The notes beneath the pieces are model-generated. The model ran no database searches, was not told the origin of the DNA, and saw nothing but the letters and a program-made list of their open reading frames with translations. Shown here piece after piece: positions 1-10,525 of a stretch of 64,000 bases of DNA. The translations under genes and the position numbers were made by a program. The stretch lies in the NCBI GenBank assembly GCA_030374765.1, contig JARGXX010000007.1:310001-374000 (forward strand), read 5' to 3'. Source of the DNA: Agarophyton chilense. Lineage: Eukaryota > Rhodophyta > Florideophyceae > Gracilariales > Gracilariaceae. Each line of letters opens with the position of its first letter. The stretch's first letter is position 1.

Positions 1-114
1 CATAGACCTGATCTTCGTTCTGTAGTGTTCCGACACATGTGTTAAGTCTAGCTCATCGACCAGGCTCTTTGGATCCTTTACCGTTTGCAATTGATCTACA
101 GACGGAGCTTGCAG

Positions 115-417
115 TTATTCGTCTGTGTCACCGACATGGGTTAATCGCAATACTTCTGCGGTAGAAATATGAGTAGGGATCACCACTGTGGGATGAGGCA
201 AAGCTGTTGCAACGACATGATTCTTCGGTATATGATAATCATTATCGGCGAAGTTACTCACTAGTATCCAAAAAAGGCTACCAGGATCAACCTGAGCAAT
301 GCCGTTAGCGACTAGCAATCCACGGGATCCGTACATCCGAGGATTCGGTTGAATTACCGCGAGTCCGTGTCGTTCTGTTCTTACTTGAACCCAAGTTTGG
401 GTTTGCGCCTTGGGCAT
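115..417 (-). pseudogene. CV1-a protease-RT linker domain
   Basis: About 100 residues beginning MPKAQTQTWVQVRTERHG and containing LLVANGIAQVDPG and a hydrophobic ILVSNF strand. This small beta-rich segment is typical of Ty3 polyproteins between protease and reverse transcriptase. The same segment is at 31873-32178 in the plus-strand copy. It is separated from the protease by a stop or frameshift. It has no known enzymatic activity. Confidence 0.65.
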
Positions 418-438
418 GGCACTCTTCGCTACTCGAAT

Positions 439-1095
439 CTACGGCGATACACGTCCTCGGGATTTTCCGTATTCCATAGATGGTGGAAGTGGAGGTGCTT
501 CGGGGCAACGACGCATTGCCTTGCGAAGAATTGGTGCCATTGATCCATCATCTAGTTCCACTAGTTTTCTTCGTGGGCGAATGGCTTCGACAAACTTGTC
601 GCAATAATCACATCCCAATACCACTGGTGCAGCTAACGTCTTACAAACGATGAAGTCGACTAGCACTACAAAGCGTCCCAAACGCACCACGAGTCGAACT
701 GTTCCCAGTGTCTTCACAGCATTTTTGTTGGCATCCCGGATGTCCTGTAAAGGACTGTATCGAATACGTTCTAAGTCAGCAGGAGGGAGCTCCGATTCCC
801 GTATAAAGTTCGGACCAGCACCTGTGTCCAGGATAGTCAATCGACGAGATAACAGATTCCTGTCAGAGCCGATGTCGGCATAGACCTTATAGTTTCTTTT
901 AGACACTACCATGAGGTAACTTTCCCGTTTTGACGGGCAGGTATAACGTCTCCAAGGAAAATGTAACTCACAGTCAAACTGTACTCGCTTTCTGTCCGGC
1001 TGATTGATTCCGTACGGCGGAAATTTGGGAGGCCTCAAGAGAATCTTGGGCTTCCAAGCGCGGGAGCAGGGAGGCGAGCTCTCCCTGGTCAGCAC
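439..1095 (-). pseudogene. CV1-a retropepsin protease region
   Basis: Retroviral-type aspartic protease. The catalytic DTGAGPNFI motif follows a beta-strand-like YKVYADIG lead, and GCDYCDKF follows about 90 residues later, as expected for the second half of a retropepsin. The open stretch of 218 residues starts 12 bases after the gag frame ends and probably belongs to one gag-pol polyprotein. The homologue at 31408 has DTSAGPN, so this copy keeps the better active site. The frame is open, but the element as a whole is disrupted. Confidence 0.82.
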
Positions 1096-1106
1096 TACGG
1101 GATCGA

Positions 1107-3289
1107 CTAGTGCCGACCCCCTAGGGGCTCCCTCACTTTGTTTTCCGGTTGCACCGGTTTCTTCGCCTCAAAGGCGCCTCTTCCTATCGGGGTTCCGGGT
1201 TGTAACACTTCAGCATTCTGAGCAACTGGATTGTCCGTCCGGCGCATTGGTGTCTGAGAAAACCAACTTTTGGCTTTCCAATACATGCCCGCCGGTACGC
1301 GGCTCCTTTCCTCTTCTGAGAGCGCTTCGTAATTCGTCATGATACGAATCAGATCCTTTGCAGGAAGCGTGCATTCTGCACTCAAATGGTGTTTTCCATA
1401 ACATGAATAGCATATCAAACCGTCACGACGGTTGGTCAACATAGGTCGTGAACGGTATGCCGTGCGAGTATCCACCCATCCGGGTTTCCCGTTCTTAAAA
1501 CCTCCTTGTGGTGGCACCGTGTAGCGACGGTAAATAGGGCGACGGCCCTCCATAGCCATTAGGGCTTCCTCGTCCTGAGACTGCGAGTGTGGGAGATCCA
1601 CTGTAGGTACAGAAGAGTCCGTATATTCCATTAAATGGACCGCCTCCTCATGTGAGTCACTCCCTTTGGGTGTCAACGACGAATCTCGTGAGTAAACTGG
1701 AGATTCCAGATGTAGCAGTTTGCTGCGCTGATTAACTCTGGCGGAGATCTTCTCTTTACCCATTGAGGTTCCAAAAGCCACTGAACGACGTGGGCTACCA
1801 CGCGCTCTGGCCGCGTCTCCTTCAGCTTTCGCAAACTGAACTAACTTCAAAAAGGAGACTCTTCCATGCTTCTCTCGATATCGAGCTACCAACGACTTGA
1901 TGCTCGCGTCCAGCCCGTCGATGTACAAGGTAGTCTTGTCCTCCGTCGAGTGGACGTTTCCACAGCAGACTGAAGCTTTAGTAAGCCTTGAGATGTACTC
2001 AGCTTCGCCCTCCTCAGGCTTTTGGGTCACATCCCTTAGGTCCAGGATTGCCTGACGTATCGCGTTTGAAGTCGCGTAATTGCGCAGCAAATACTGCACC
2101 GCCTCTGGCCATGAGGTAACGCCGCCTTCATCGGCTGTCAATGATCCGCATACGGAACGATATTGCTCTAAAGCAAAACCCTTCAAGAAGTGTGGTAAAG
2201 ACACAAATGCCTGTGGTTCACTCAACTCTAGACTGTCTGCTTCGGCAACGAATCGAGTGAGAAACTCGATAACGAGAATGCGGGTTTTCCCATCAAATTC
2301 TAAATCATTAAGACCGATCTTCAATCGTTTGATGTGATCCTTCACCTTCGTGGTTTCGCGTCCTGAGCGCTTCTTGCTCTTCACCTTCAGACGGTAGTAC
2401 CTCTAATTCAGAACCTTCCAATAAAGCGGATTCGTGCACGGGAGCACCTTCAATCCTCTGTTAGGTGAGCCTTTTTTTCTCATCAACCACGAAGACGTGT
2501 TCTTCTTCCAAGATCAGGACCTTCGATGATCATCATCACTGTCGTCGTCATCTGACGTATCTTAATCATCAGAATCATCAGTACTGGAACTAAAACCCTC
2601 CGTACTTGACGATTCATTACTCCAATCACGTGCGGACTTCCGCTTCTTACGTCGTGACTTCGACTTCTTCGAACGAGCTTCCTCCAAAGGAGCTCCTTCC
2701 TCTTCCAGCACGACTGGTTTAGCAGCAGTATACGCATGAACTGCCGCCTCCAGGCGTTCTAAACGAGGGTTAACTCGAGTGAGGACTTTTCTACATCCAC
2801 GGTTAAGCCGGGTAGCGCATCGGGCGTATTCCCGTACCTCTCCAGTAGATGGTTTAAATCCTCACGTAGTGTTTTCACTGATACAGAGACCTGCTTCCCA
2901 TCGTCTTGACGAACAAGTGCTTGATGCGCACTGCGTAATTGTTCGACATCAGAGATAAGAGCAGCGATCTGCGATTCCAACGCAACCATGCGCACACGCG
3001 AAGCGCTTGACTCAGACTTGAGACGACGCACTTCCCTGCGCAAATCATCCTCTTCTTGAGGTCCGACGACCTCAGGGTCAACTACGGCTTCTGGGGTGGG
3101 CGCGACTGCCGCTGCCACAGGGGCCGTTACATCCGAGAGATCTCGTTCATCATTCACCGAGCGTGAGCGCGAAATCGCTTGACGATACAGCCGCTCTCCG
3201 GCTTCAACAGATGAGGAGAGCCTCGGTTTCGGGGGTGGTTCCGCAGGACCGGGGCGACTATTACTCGACTGGCTTCGGGTCTTCGGCAT
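1107..3289 (-). pseudogene. gag: CV1-a gag (coiled coil and CCHC knuckle), frameshifted
   Basis: Gag polyprotein, the capsid and nucleocapsid precursor. Translation from ATG 3289 gives MPKTRSQ, a basic proline-rich head, then a heptad-like stretch (residues ~85-150, VALESQIAALISDVEQLRS) likely to be a coiled coil. The frame breaks near 2760. A Ser/Asp-rich tract continues in another frame at 2737-2483, and the capsid-like part resumes at 2384-1107. That last part holds one perfect CX2CX4HX4C zinc knuckle (CYSCYGKHHLSAEC, about 1400). The coiled-coil head is shared with the gag at 63570. This copy keeps the knuckle and the first gag frame, both of which are broken in the 29038 copy. Confidence 0.85.
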
Positions 3290-3504
3290 CCTAGACCAAA
3301 CCTGAGTCCAGGTGCTAACCAAATGGTGTCTTCGACTTCTCGACCACGTGTTCAACCTCGATGAATTCCGCAATTGCTGGAGGTGGTTTGATAATCAATA
3401 ACTGTAGTGATTCCAATTGTTCCAAGTATCGATATCGATTCCACGTTCCAGGAACGAATTGTTCAGTGCAGCTGACCTCAGTGCTTCTAAATCGGGAGAC
3501 TACT

Positions 3505-4158
3505 TGTAGTATCCGCTCTATCGGAGAGAGCAGACACCTGCAACAGCGTTTGGACTGCCGATGGGTCGCTTGCGGCGAAGGAAAAGGGGTGGTAGAGCTA
3601 CAACACCAGCGAGCTGGAAGTGGGGTGTAAGGCCACTACTCGCCAGCGAGGGTGAACAGTGCAACTGTAAAACGTTGATGGGACGTAGGTACGAGATTGC
3701 TCGTGAAGTGGTTGGGGGCTGACTATCTATCATAGCTCGTCCGGATCTCCGGTTAAGCAATCCTAAGCGAGGAATAGAATAGTCATGATGCCCATGTTGT
3801 GTCCTTTACTTGGAGTCAGCGCTCACCTCTGGTGCACTATATAATGTGTGCCATGGTGAGCGCCCAAATAAATATATAAATAATACCCAGTGGTCAGCCA
3901 CTTAGCCAAACCACAGTATGGGTATGGTCCCTTATGGAAGTCTAGCTACAAAGGGTAGTAAAACCTGCCACGTGGTTCGCCACTACATGCGCCGTTGCAA
4001 GCCAGTCCACTCGTGATACCACGTGTTCCACTAATGTACCCTGCCTCCTGGCATTCTACGCAAGGTGCCGTTTCATATCACAAGTTTGATGACATCACTC
4101 ACTTATGAGTTCGCGAAAAATCATCCTATCGGATTCCCCGACATAGTAGAATACTACA
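3505..4158 (-). repeat. LTR-1 copy A (5' LTR of CV1-a)
   Basis: A 654-bp LTR in minus orientation. It starts TGTAGTATTC and ends GGATACTACA, an 8-bp terminal inverted repeat shared with copies at 8190-8853 and 38100-38765. A TATA-containing imperfect palindrome lies near 3820-3865. Inside the element the LTR is followed by AG and then TAGTCTCCCGATTTAGAAG (3484-3502). This matches the TGGTCTCCCG primer-binding site of the other CV1 copy with one change. Copy A lacks about 12 bp near its U3 start that copy D has. Confidence 0.88.
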
Positions 4159-4204
4159 AGCGGGACCGCGAACTCGCCAATTCGAGGAGGAGAATGTCAG
4201 AAAA

Positions 4205-5340
4205 ATGCTGGAAGAAGGAGTAATCGAAGCAGCTCAATCTGCTTGGGCCTCACCAGTGGTGCTGGTTCCAAAACTTGATGGTTCTTTACGATTCTGTATC
4301 GATTATCGAAAACTGAACGCAGTTACAGTTCGAGATACATACCCGTTGCCTCGAATGGACGAATGTATTGACAGCTTAGGAGAAGCGAACGTGTTCACCA
4401 CGGTGGACGCCAACTCTGGTTATTGGCAGGTGCCTGTAGCGGAAAAAGACCAAGATAAAACCGCATTTGCGTGCACCGGCTACTTTCCAGCGTACTCTGG
4501 ACATCTTGCTCTCAAGATACAAGTGGAAGACTTGTTTAGTCTATTTGGACGATGTGATCATCTTTTACCAGGATGTGGAAAGCCATTCACGGCATGTCGA
4601 GGAGATTCTTAAACCACTACAGAGCGCAGGTATCACCTTGAAGTTCAAGAAATGAGAATGGTTCGCTGGCACCGTCCGGTACTTAGGACATGTGATCAAG
4701 CCGGGACAGCTTGCTTTTCAAGAGGCACAAACAGCGGCTCTTCGCGAAGTACAACCTCCGTCGACACAGAAGCAATTGCGTTCTTTCCTCGGCTTGTGCA
4801 ACGTCTACCGACGATTCGTGCCGCGATACTCGCATATAGCGGCACCGCTTCAAGCAAAGCTGCGTAAAAGACAACCAGTACAGCTAGAACAATTCAGACA
4901 AGCTGAAGCAGAAGCGTTCGACACGCTGAAGACAAAGATTATTACAGCCCCAGTCTTGGCGCTGCCCATCCCCAACCTGCCATACTCAGTGGATACCGAC
5001 TATAGCGAGTACCAAGTAGGGTGTGCCCTTTTTCAAAAACACCCTGATGGTGAACGCAAACCCATTGGTTACTGGTCAAGATCGCTGAACGCAGCTGAGA
5101 AGAAGTATTCAGTTTCAGAAACGGAATTCCTTGCAGTCGTTTGGGCTTTAACCACATCGCGACCGTATCTCTAAGGAGAACGTTTTACCGTCAACACGGA
5201 TCATTCGTCTTTACGATGGTTACTGTCCAGTACAGACCCGTCTGGTCGTCTCACACGAGCGCGCTTACGCCTTTCTGAATTCGATTTCGAAGTGAATTAT
5301 AAGAAGGAACTGGCCAATGTCCAAGCTGATGCGCTATCGC
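4205..5340 (+). pseudogene. CV1-b reverse transcriptase and RNase H, broken
   Basis: RVT_1-type reverse transcriptase: LVPKLDGSLRFCIDYRKLN (fingers/palm), VFTTVDANSGYWQVPV (catalytic Asp), then YLDDVIIFY (the YxDD box) in a second frame. RNase H follows (VDTDYSEYQVGCALFQKH, EFLAVVWAL, NTDHSSLRW). A 50-bp deletion at about 4470, between TGCA-like repeats, removes the RIPFGLTN segment present in the 32527 copy and shifts the frame. Further stops lie near 4655 and 5174. It cannot encode a working polymerase. Confidence 0.88.
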
Positions 5341-6992
5341 GACTCAAAACACTGGGCGAAACCCAAGGCGAAATCGATGAAAAGATACCTTGCTTCTACA
5401 TGGAGACCCATTCACCATCTTTTGAAGAAGAGAAACAAGAGACCCTTGGTGATTATTCGGATGCAGACCCGTTCCTTGCATTAGCAGACACTGACCCTTC
5501 AGTTCAACTCGAGCGAATCTCGGGCACTGAGTTCCCCAATGAGCATCACGCCGATACGTTTTGTGCGTCCATACGCTCTCGTCTTAACGAGGGGGAGGAG
5601 CTCCCCTTTTCACTCGATTCACGAGGAATACTTTTAAGACATGTCGAAAAGCATGATCAAATCGTGATTCCACACGTCTTGAAGAGTCGAGTACTCCATC
5701 TGGCACACTACAGCAGGCTGTCTGGTCATCCAGGAGGAACGAAGTTGTTCATGACTCTAAGAAGAGATTTTTACTGGCCTACTTTGGAAATGGACTGCCA
5801 TGCTACAGTGGGGTTGTGTACAACATGTGCGAAGAATCGCGTGAAGCTTTACAGGAAGCGGAAACCAATGACCTTATTCCAGGCCAAAGCGCCTTTACAA
5901 TACGTCAGTATCGACATCCTAGGGGAATTGATTCGTTCAAGGCGAGGTTATCGCTACCTATTGGTAATCACCGACCGCTTCTCGAAGCTAGTACGGACTG
6001 TGCCGCCGAAGCGGATAACCGCAGCCGTAAGCGCACAAGCGTTTATCAAACACTGGGTATTTATATACGGACCACCAGAAGTTCTGTTATCAGATAATGG
6101 GAATCAATTCGTTGTGAAGTTCTTTCAGAATGTTTGCCGCATTATGGGCATTCGAAACGTGTTTACCACCACCTATCATCCGCAATGCAACGGTCAGGTG
6201 GAGCGTTTCAACCGCACACTGATAGCAGCACTACGACACTACATCACGGACCACCCGAAAGAATAGGACATGTTTACAGATACTCTGTGCTACGCGTACA
6301 ATATGCAAGTGCATACTTCAACAAAGACGGCACCGTTCGATCTCGTGCTCTCATGTAACCCTCCGGCTTTACCGGTTGCGCTTGACGACGAGACAGAATT
6401 GGACTCGCCGACCCCGGCTAAGTACCATCTGAAATGGAGGCATGACCTGAAGGCCGGAGCGGAAGAAGCCGCTAAGGAGGTATCAAAGACGCAAGCTCGC
6501 TATAAGCGACACTATGACGCCAGAAGGCGAAGAGGAAATCCGGAAATCCGAGTAGGAGGTCACGTCTTCGTGCGAGTCGAAAGACCTGACAAACAAGAAG
6601 AATCTCGTCATAAGTTGTTGCCGATAGCCGCTGGACCCTTCAAAGTGGTGGACCTTAAAGAAGACACAGTTTTCATCAAGACAGGTGAGGACGTTGAACG
6701 TGTATCACGCAAACGCGTTGAAGTCGCGCCTGACCCGGAAGTGGAAGTCCAGGTATCTGGTAGAACTAAGGAGGCAAGTGCGACGGAACGTCAAGGCAAA
6801 ATCCCAAGTGACTCTGGGGAGAGTGAACCGCCACCAATGGCTCGAGCAGAGGAGAAAGCTCCTGATCTCCCACCGCCGGCGGTTGCGTACGCCAATCACG
6901 GACAGCTTCCGAAGTATCAGGATATGCCCCGTGGCACGCGCACACCCGTAGGTACAGAAATGGAACCTGAAAGCAGGAAAGATGTGTTTTAA
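5292..6992 (+). pseudogene. CV1-b integrase and C-terminal extension
   Basis: Integrase with the zinc-binding HHCC domain (HLAHYSRLSGHPGG, then LCTTCAKNR), then the DDE core. The acids are in VSIDILGEL, LLSDNGNQF and HPQCNGQVERFNR. The open frame carries the end of RNase H (NVQADALSRL) at its N terminus. A TAG at 6264-6266 splits the core from the next frame (6270-6992), which continues with the GPF-like DNA-binding region and a Pro/Glu-rich tail. All catalytic residues are intact in this copy, although the element is dead. Confidence 0.9.
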
Positions 6993-7464
6993 TTTGGCCC
7001 CAAAAACTTGGAAACGAGTGCACGCGAACATGCGCCGTTGCGGCTTCAGGCTGAACCGTCAGGTGAAGCGCCACTCGCTGTTCCGCCGATATCGGCTCCC
7101 ATCCCTCGTGGGCAGGAAGAAGAAGAGGTATCGCATCCTGTCGTGGTGCCAGCACCATCGTCCACCCAACAGCGGTCAGAATCGGATAAACCGAAGGAAG
7201 TTCATCCACGAATGGAATTGAGAAGTAGCGAGAAGTACGCTTCTATGGAACCTGGAAAACAGGATAGCTCTTTATCTGAGAAAGGTTCTCAAGGAATGAG
7301 TACACTGCCCCTGCTGGCAAAACGACGGTTAGTCGACGAGCGAACGCTTACCGACGCTGAGACTGCTAACACAGAGACGCTTGGGTCAGCCCTAAGGCAT
7401 TTCAAACCTGTTAACAGGAGTCTCGCGCCAACAACGAAAGCATCGGGAAACGCCCAGGAATATT

Positions 7465-7680
7465 ATGGATCGCATATGTGAACATGGCGAACATGAAGAT
7501 ACTAGAGAACTACTGTATCGAGTCCGTTGGTACGGTTTTCCTCCGGAAGTGGATACGTGGGAACCTATAGCTTATATCCCCCGTTCGCAACTCGTGCGAT
7601 GTCATCGACGCATGCGATTACCACTCCCCAGGGAGATCGACTCCTCGATAATCGGGCTCATGGGCACATCCCATTTCTAA
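7465..7680 (+). pseudogene. CV1-b chromodomain
   Basis: Chromodomain at the C terminus of the integrase polyprotein, the hallmark of chromoviruses; it is thought to direct integration to marked chromatin. Visible motif: DRICEHGEHEDT, LLYRVRWYGF, VDTWEPIAYIP. The intact copy at 35720 has EYVVDRIC; here the first residues are altered by a small deletion (AATATTATGG against AATATGTTGTGG). It is preceded by a low-complexity Pro/Glu/Ser linker (about 7008-7460), also broken. Confidence 0.9.
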
Positions 7681-7793
7681 GTATGGACTACAAAGGTAGT
7701 AAAAACTCGAAAGGAGAGAAGAAAAAAAGAAATCATGAAGAGGAAACGTGAAGACACGCAAGCAAAGGACATTTACTGATTATCATCTATGAA

Positions 7794-7852
7794 GAACTCG
7801 AGAAGCGAGAAGAAAAATTGAAGAACTCGAAAAGCGAGAAAAGAAGTCAGGG
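7794..7852 (+). repeat. 29-bp purine-rich minisatellite, 2 units
   Basis: Two units beginning GAACTCGA(G/A)AAGCGAG at 7794 and 7823, in the 3' non-coding part of the element. The other copy (36059-36175) has four units at exactly the same period. Confidence 0.8.
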
Positions 7853-8189
7853 ACTCACTAGGCCTGAAAAAACTGGTAGCATTGGTATTGCTTTGTGACT
7901 CGGGTGTGGCGTTTGCCAAGATCACCAGACACAGTATGATGCAGTGGACTGCTTGCTGAAGCCACACTGGCTGAAGGAACCCTGAAGGCACGACTTAGCC
8001 GTCAATTTTGAAGGGCTGTGACCATTGCCGTTCGTCGCAGGATGTGAAAAGGCGGCTCGCGCCCGAACACCAGAGGACTGGGTGTGCTTAACGAAGTCGT
8101 GAGAACGATGAGTACCCGGAAAGCCGGTTGTCGCACATGTGGTGCACCTGTCTTTCGCCCGATACGGTTCGCGCTTAGCGAGGGGAGTA

Positions 8190-8853
8190 TGTAGTATTCT
8201 ACTACTTCGGCATTCCGATGGTTTCTTTGTCGCAAAGTCTCGTTTGGAACTCATTACTGAGTGGCCTGGTCAGTGCTAGGATAAGAAGCGACACACCGCG
8301 TAGGATGCCAGGAGGCAGGGTACATTGTTGGAACACGTGGTATCACGAGTGGACTGGCTTGCAACGGCGCATGTAGTGGCGATCCACGTGGCTGGTTTTA
8401 CTACCCTTTGTAGATGTAAGTCCATTAGGGACCATACCCATACAGTGGTTTGGCTAAGTGGCCGACCACTGGGTATTATTAACGTATTATTTGGGCACTC
8501 ACCCTGGCACACAGTATATAGTGTACCAGAGGTGAGCGCCGACTCCAAGTAAAGGAGACAACATGGGCATCATGACTATTCTATTCCTCGCTTAGGATTC
8601 CTTAACCGGAGATCCGGACGAGCTATAATAGATATTCAGCCCCCAAACACTTCACGAGCCGTCTCGTACCTACGTTCCATCAACGTTTTACAGTTGCACT
8701 GTTCACCCTCGCTGGCGAGTAGTGGCCTTACACCCCACTTCCAGCTCGCTGGTGTTGTAGCTCTACCACCCCTTTTCCTTCGCCGCAAGCGACCCATCGG
8801 CAGTCCGAACGCTGTCGCAGGTGTCTGCTCTCTCCGCGAAAGCGGATACTACA
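8190..8853 (+). repeat. LTR-1 copy B (3' LTR of CV1-b)
   Basis: A 664-bp LTR from TGTAGTATTC to GGATACTACA. It is preceded by a polypurine tract, GCGAGGGGAG. The central palindrome with AGTATATA is at about 8495-8540. Its right terminus joins LTR-2 at 8854 with no spacer. Confidence 0.9.
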
Positions 8854-9608
8854 AATGCACCCGAGTTCGACAGTTCGAAATACTACGAAGTCGCAATACG
8901 GCATTCATAAGCTATTGCTTGGGCTATACTCGTTTACGAGAAGTTATGAGAAGAATTACTTCATGGAAAGGTTTGGAAAGGAGAAAATTAATCAGGAAGT
9001 ACTGTATTTAGTGTACGTTGTAAGGTGCCATCAAAAAATATTTTATGTGGTATTATTTGGATAGTTGTGTAGTGGCTCGCCACGTGTTTGCATTACTGTA
9101 CAGCACTTGATTTGCCTCTTTGCGCATTGAAAAGCGCAAGCCCCAGGTGAGGACGGCGGAAGGCGAACCAACAACCAACCTAAACACTATTTTGGTGAGT
9201 CCTAGAAATTCTAAAGTGATTTAACACAAAGGGACAGCTATAGTATCAGTTGTTAACCGTTCTGAGTTACAGCTCTTTTTCCGAGGATATACTCTACTGT
9301 TGCGCATTTACCGCTCTTCTTCTCCAACTTTCTGTGTGAGTGTGTGTGTGTCTGTTGCTTTTTGGTTGTTTTCTCTATTGTTACCTGGTGATTTTTGTTA
9401 TCACAAGGGTTTTCGAGCCGACCTCGTGTGCATTATGTACCAGTGTATCTTGAAAGATGCCTCGTGAATACACGTATTATCCTTATTGTTCAGGCACACC
9501 TAGTTGCTTTCCGCACACTCTCTTTTTGTCTTAGAACCGTCGCTCGCAAGACAACACCTGCTATTCGGGGTTAGTTTTGTGGATACACACTACATCGAGA
9601 CCGCTACA
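8854..9608 (+). repeat. LTR-2 copy G, missing its first ~14 bp
   Basis: About 755 bp colinear with the minus-strand LTR at 25096-25852. The other copy starts TGTAGCATTCTGG; here those bases are absent and LTR B abuts directly. The end is taken as GCTACA (9608), which pairs with TGTAGC. Homology to the other copy runs about 9 bp further (GTCTTCAGT), so the true end is uncertain. A short GT-rich microsatellite lies at about 9335-9355. Short ORFs in it (for example 8694-9011) have no recognisable product. Confidence 0.75.
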
Positions 9609-9640
9609 GTCTTCAGTAGAATAACGCATTCAGGTACTAG

Positions 9641-10100
9641 ATGGGTACTTTTAACTTCAAAGAACACTTTCCATATGGTCTATTACATTCCATTTCTTCT
9701 TTTCGTGCGTTCGCTGACGCTTATTTGTGGGGATGGAAGATTTATGAAGAAAAACGGCCCACATACAAGTACGTAAACATCGTCAATAACCCACCAATTT
9801 TGTTGAATTTTAAGCGCCAAAATGAGATTACTCTCTGCTCAGCAGAAGTGGAATATGCCGCGCTTTCTATATGTTTGAAGAAAGAAACTTGGATAAAAAT
9901 CCATTTTGAGTGCTGGAACATCACCGGCTGTTGAGCGAAGGCTTGTATTAAGAAGTTATCAATGTCCTGGTTGAAAGCGCAGATGCATTTTGCTTGACCA
10001 CCAAACCGCATAATCCGGTCAAGGTAAGCATAGTCACTTGAATATTAACCATGCAAGGGAGTTGTCTGGTACAGGAGTTGTTTAACTCAAAGATATTTTA
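9641..10100 (+). pseudogene. Copia-type RNase H fragment
   Basis: Degraded Ty1/Copia RNase H: an ADAxxWGW-like start, KRQNEITLCSAEVEYAALS (compare the usual KRQxTVxLSTAEAEYxALS) and a TWIKIHFE tail. A weak HLNINHA-like match (about 10040) could be the end of the domain. It is truncated upstream, directly after LTR-2. No LTR of its own is seen. Confidence 0.65.
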
Positions 10101-10523
10101 AGGAGTGTACAGATCGCATACATAAATGTGTGCTTATCTCCAAGAAGTAAAAAAAACGGTCGGCGTGATGAAACTTCACTGATTTTAGTGTAAAATATTA
10201 GGAACTACTACTAAACTAACTTTTTCTTCTTTTGTGTTTATTATAATAAATTTATTGTTTCGAGTATTTTTTTTGGTTTACTTTTGAATATTTGTTTTAC
10301 TCTTCACAATGATTGTTCTTTTTGTCATAGGAAACGCTTTATTTTTGTCTCAAGAGGTTTTGCACGTGTTTTGTGTTTTGCAGTTTACTTTTGTGATTGA
10401 AATTGTATCAATTTGTGGCAGCAAAGTTAGGTAATTGTTTTACGTTGTCTATGAATTTTTGATCATAACGTCTCTCGCTTTTGAAAGATGCTGTGCAGGA
10501 AAAAGGGAATTCTCGACAAGAGG
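10101..10523. other. AT-rich spacer, no gene seen
   Basis: AT-rich sequence with homopolymer T runs between the Copia fragment and the Tc1 element. No coding potential or repeat was recognised. Confidence 0.6.
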
Positions 10524-10525
10524 TA

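Larger units (their letters stand above)
1..4158 (-). mobile_element. CV1-a chromovirus, 5' part, minus strand
   Basis: This is the 5' part of a Ty3/Gypsy chromovirus read on the minus strand: LTR (4158-3505), primer-binding site, gag, protease and the protease-RT linker, then off the left edge. It is homologous along its length to the plus-strand element at 28106-38765; base 1 corresponds to about 32318 there. Its LTR terminus directly abuts the reverse transcriptase of a second, plus-strand copy at 4159. The simplest reading is that this copy integrated into that one. Confidence 0.85.
4159..8853 (+). mobile_element. CV1-b chromovirus, 3' half
   Basis: The 3' half of a CV1 element: truncated RT, RNase H, integrase, chromodomain and 3' LTR. 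The left edge is exactly the LTR terminus of the minus-strand CV1-a copy. The first retained bases (AGCGGGACCGCGAACTC) match 32430 onward of the longer element, so everything upstream is displaced or missing. The roughly 600-residue antisense ORF of the longer CV1 copy is almost entirely deleted here. Only about 90 bp next to the LTR still align. Confidence 0.85.
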
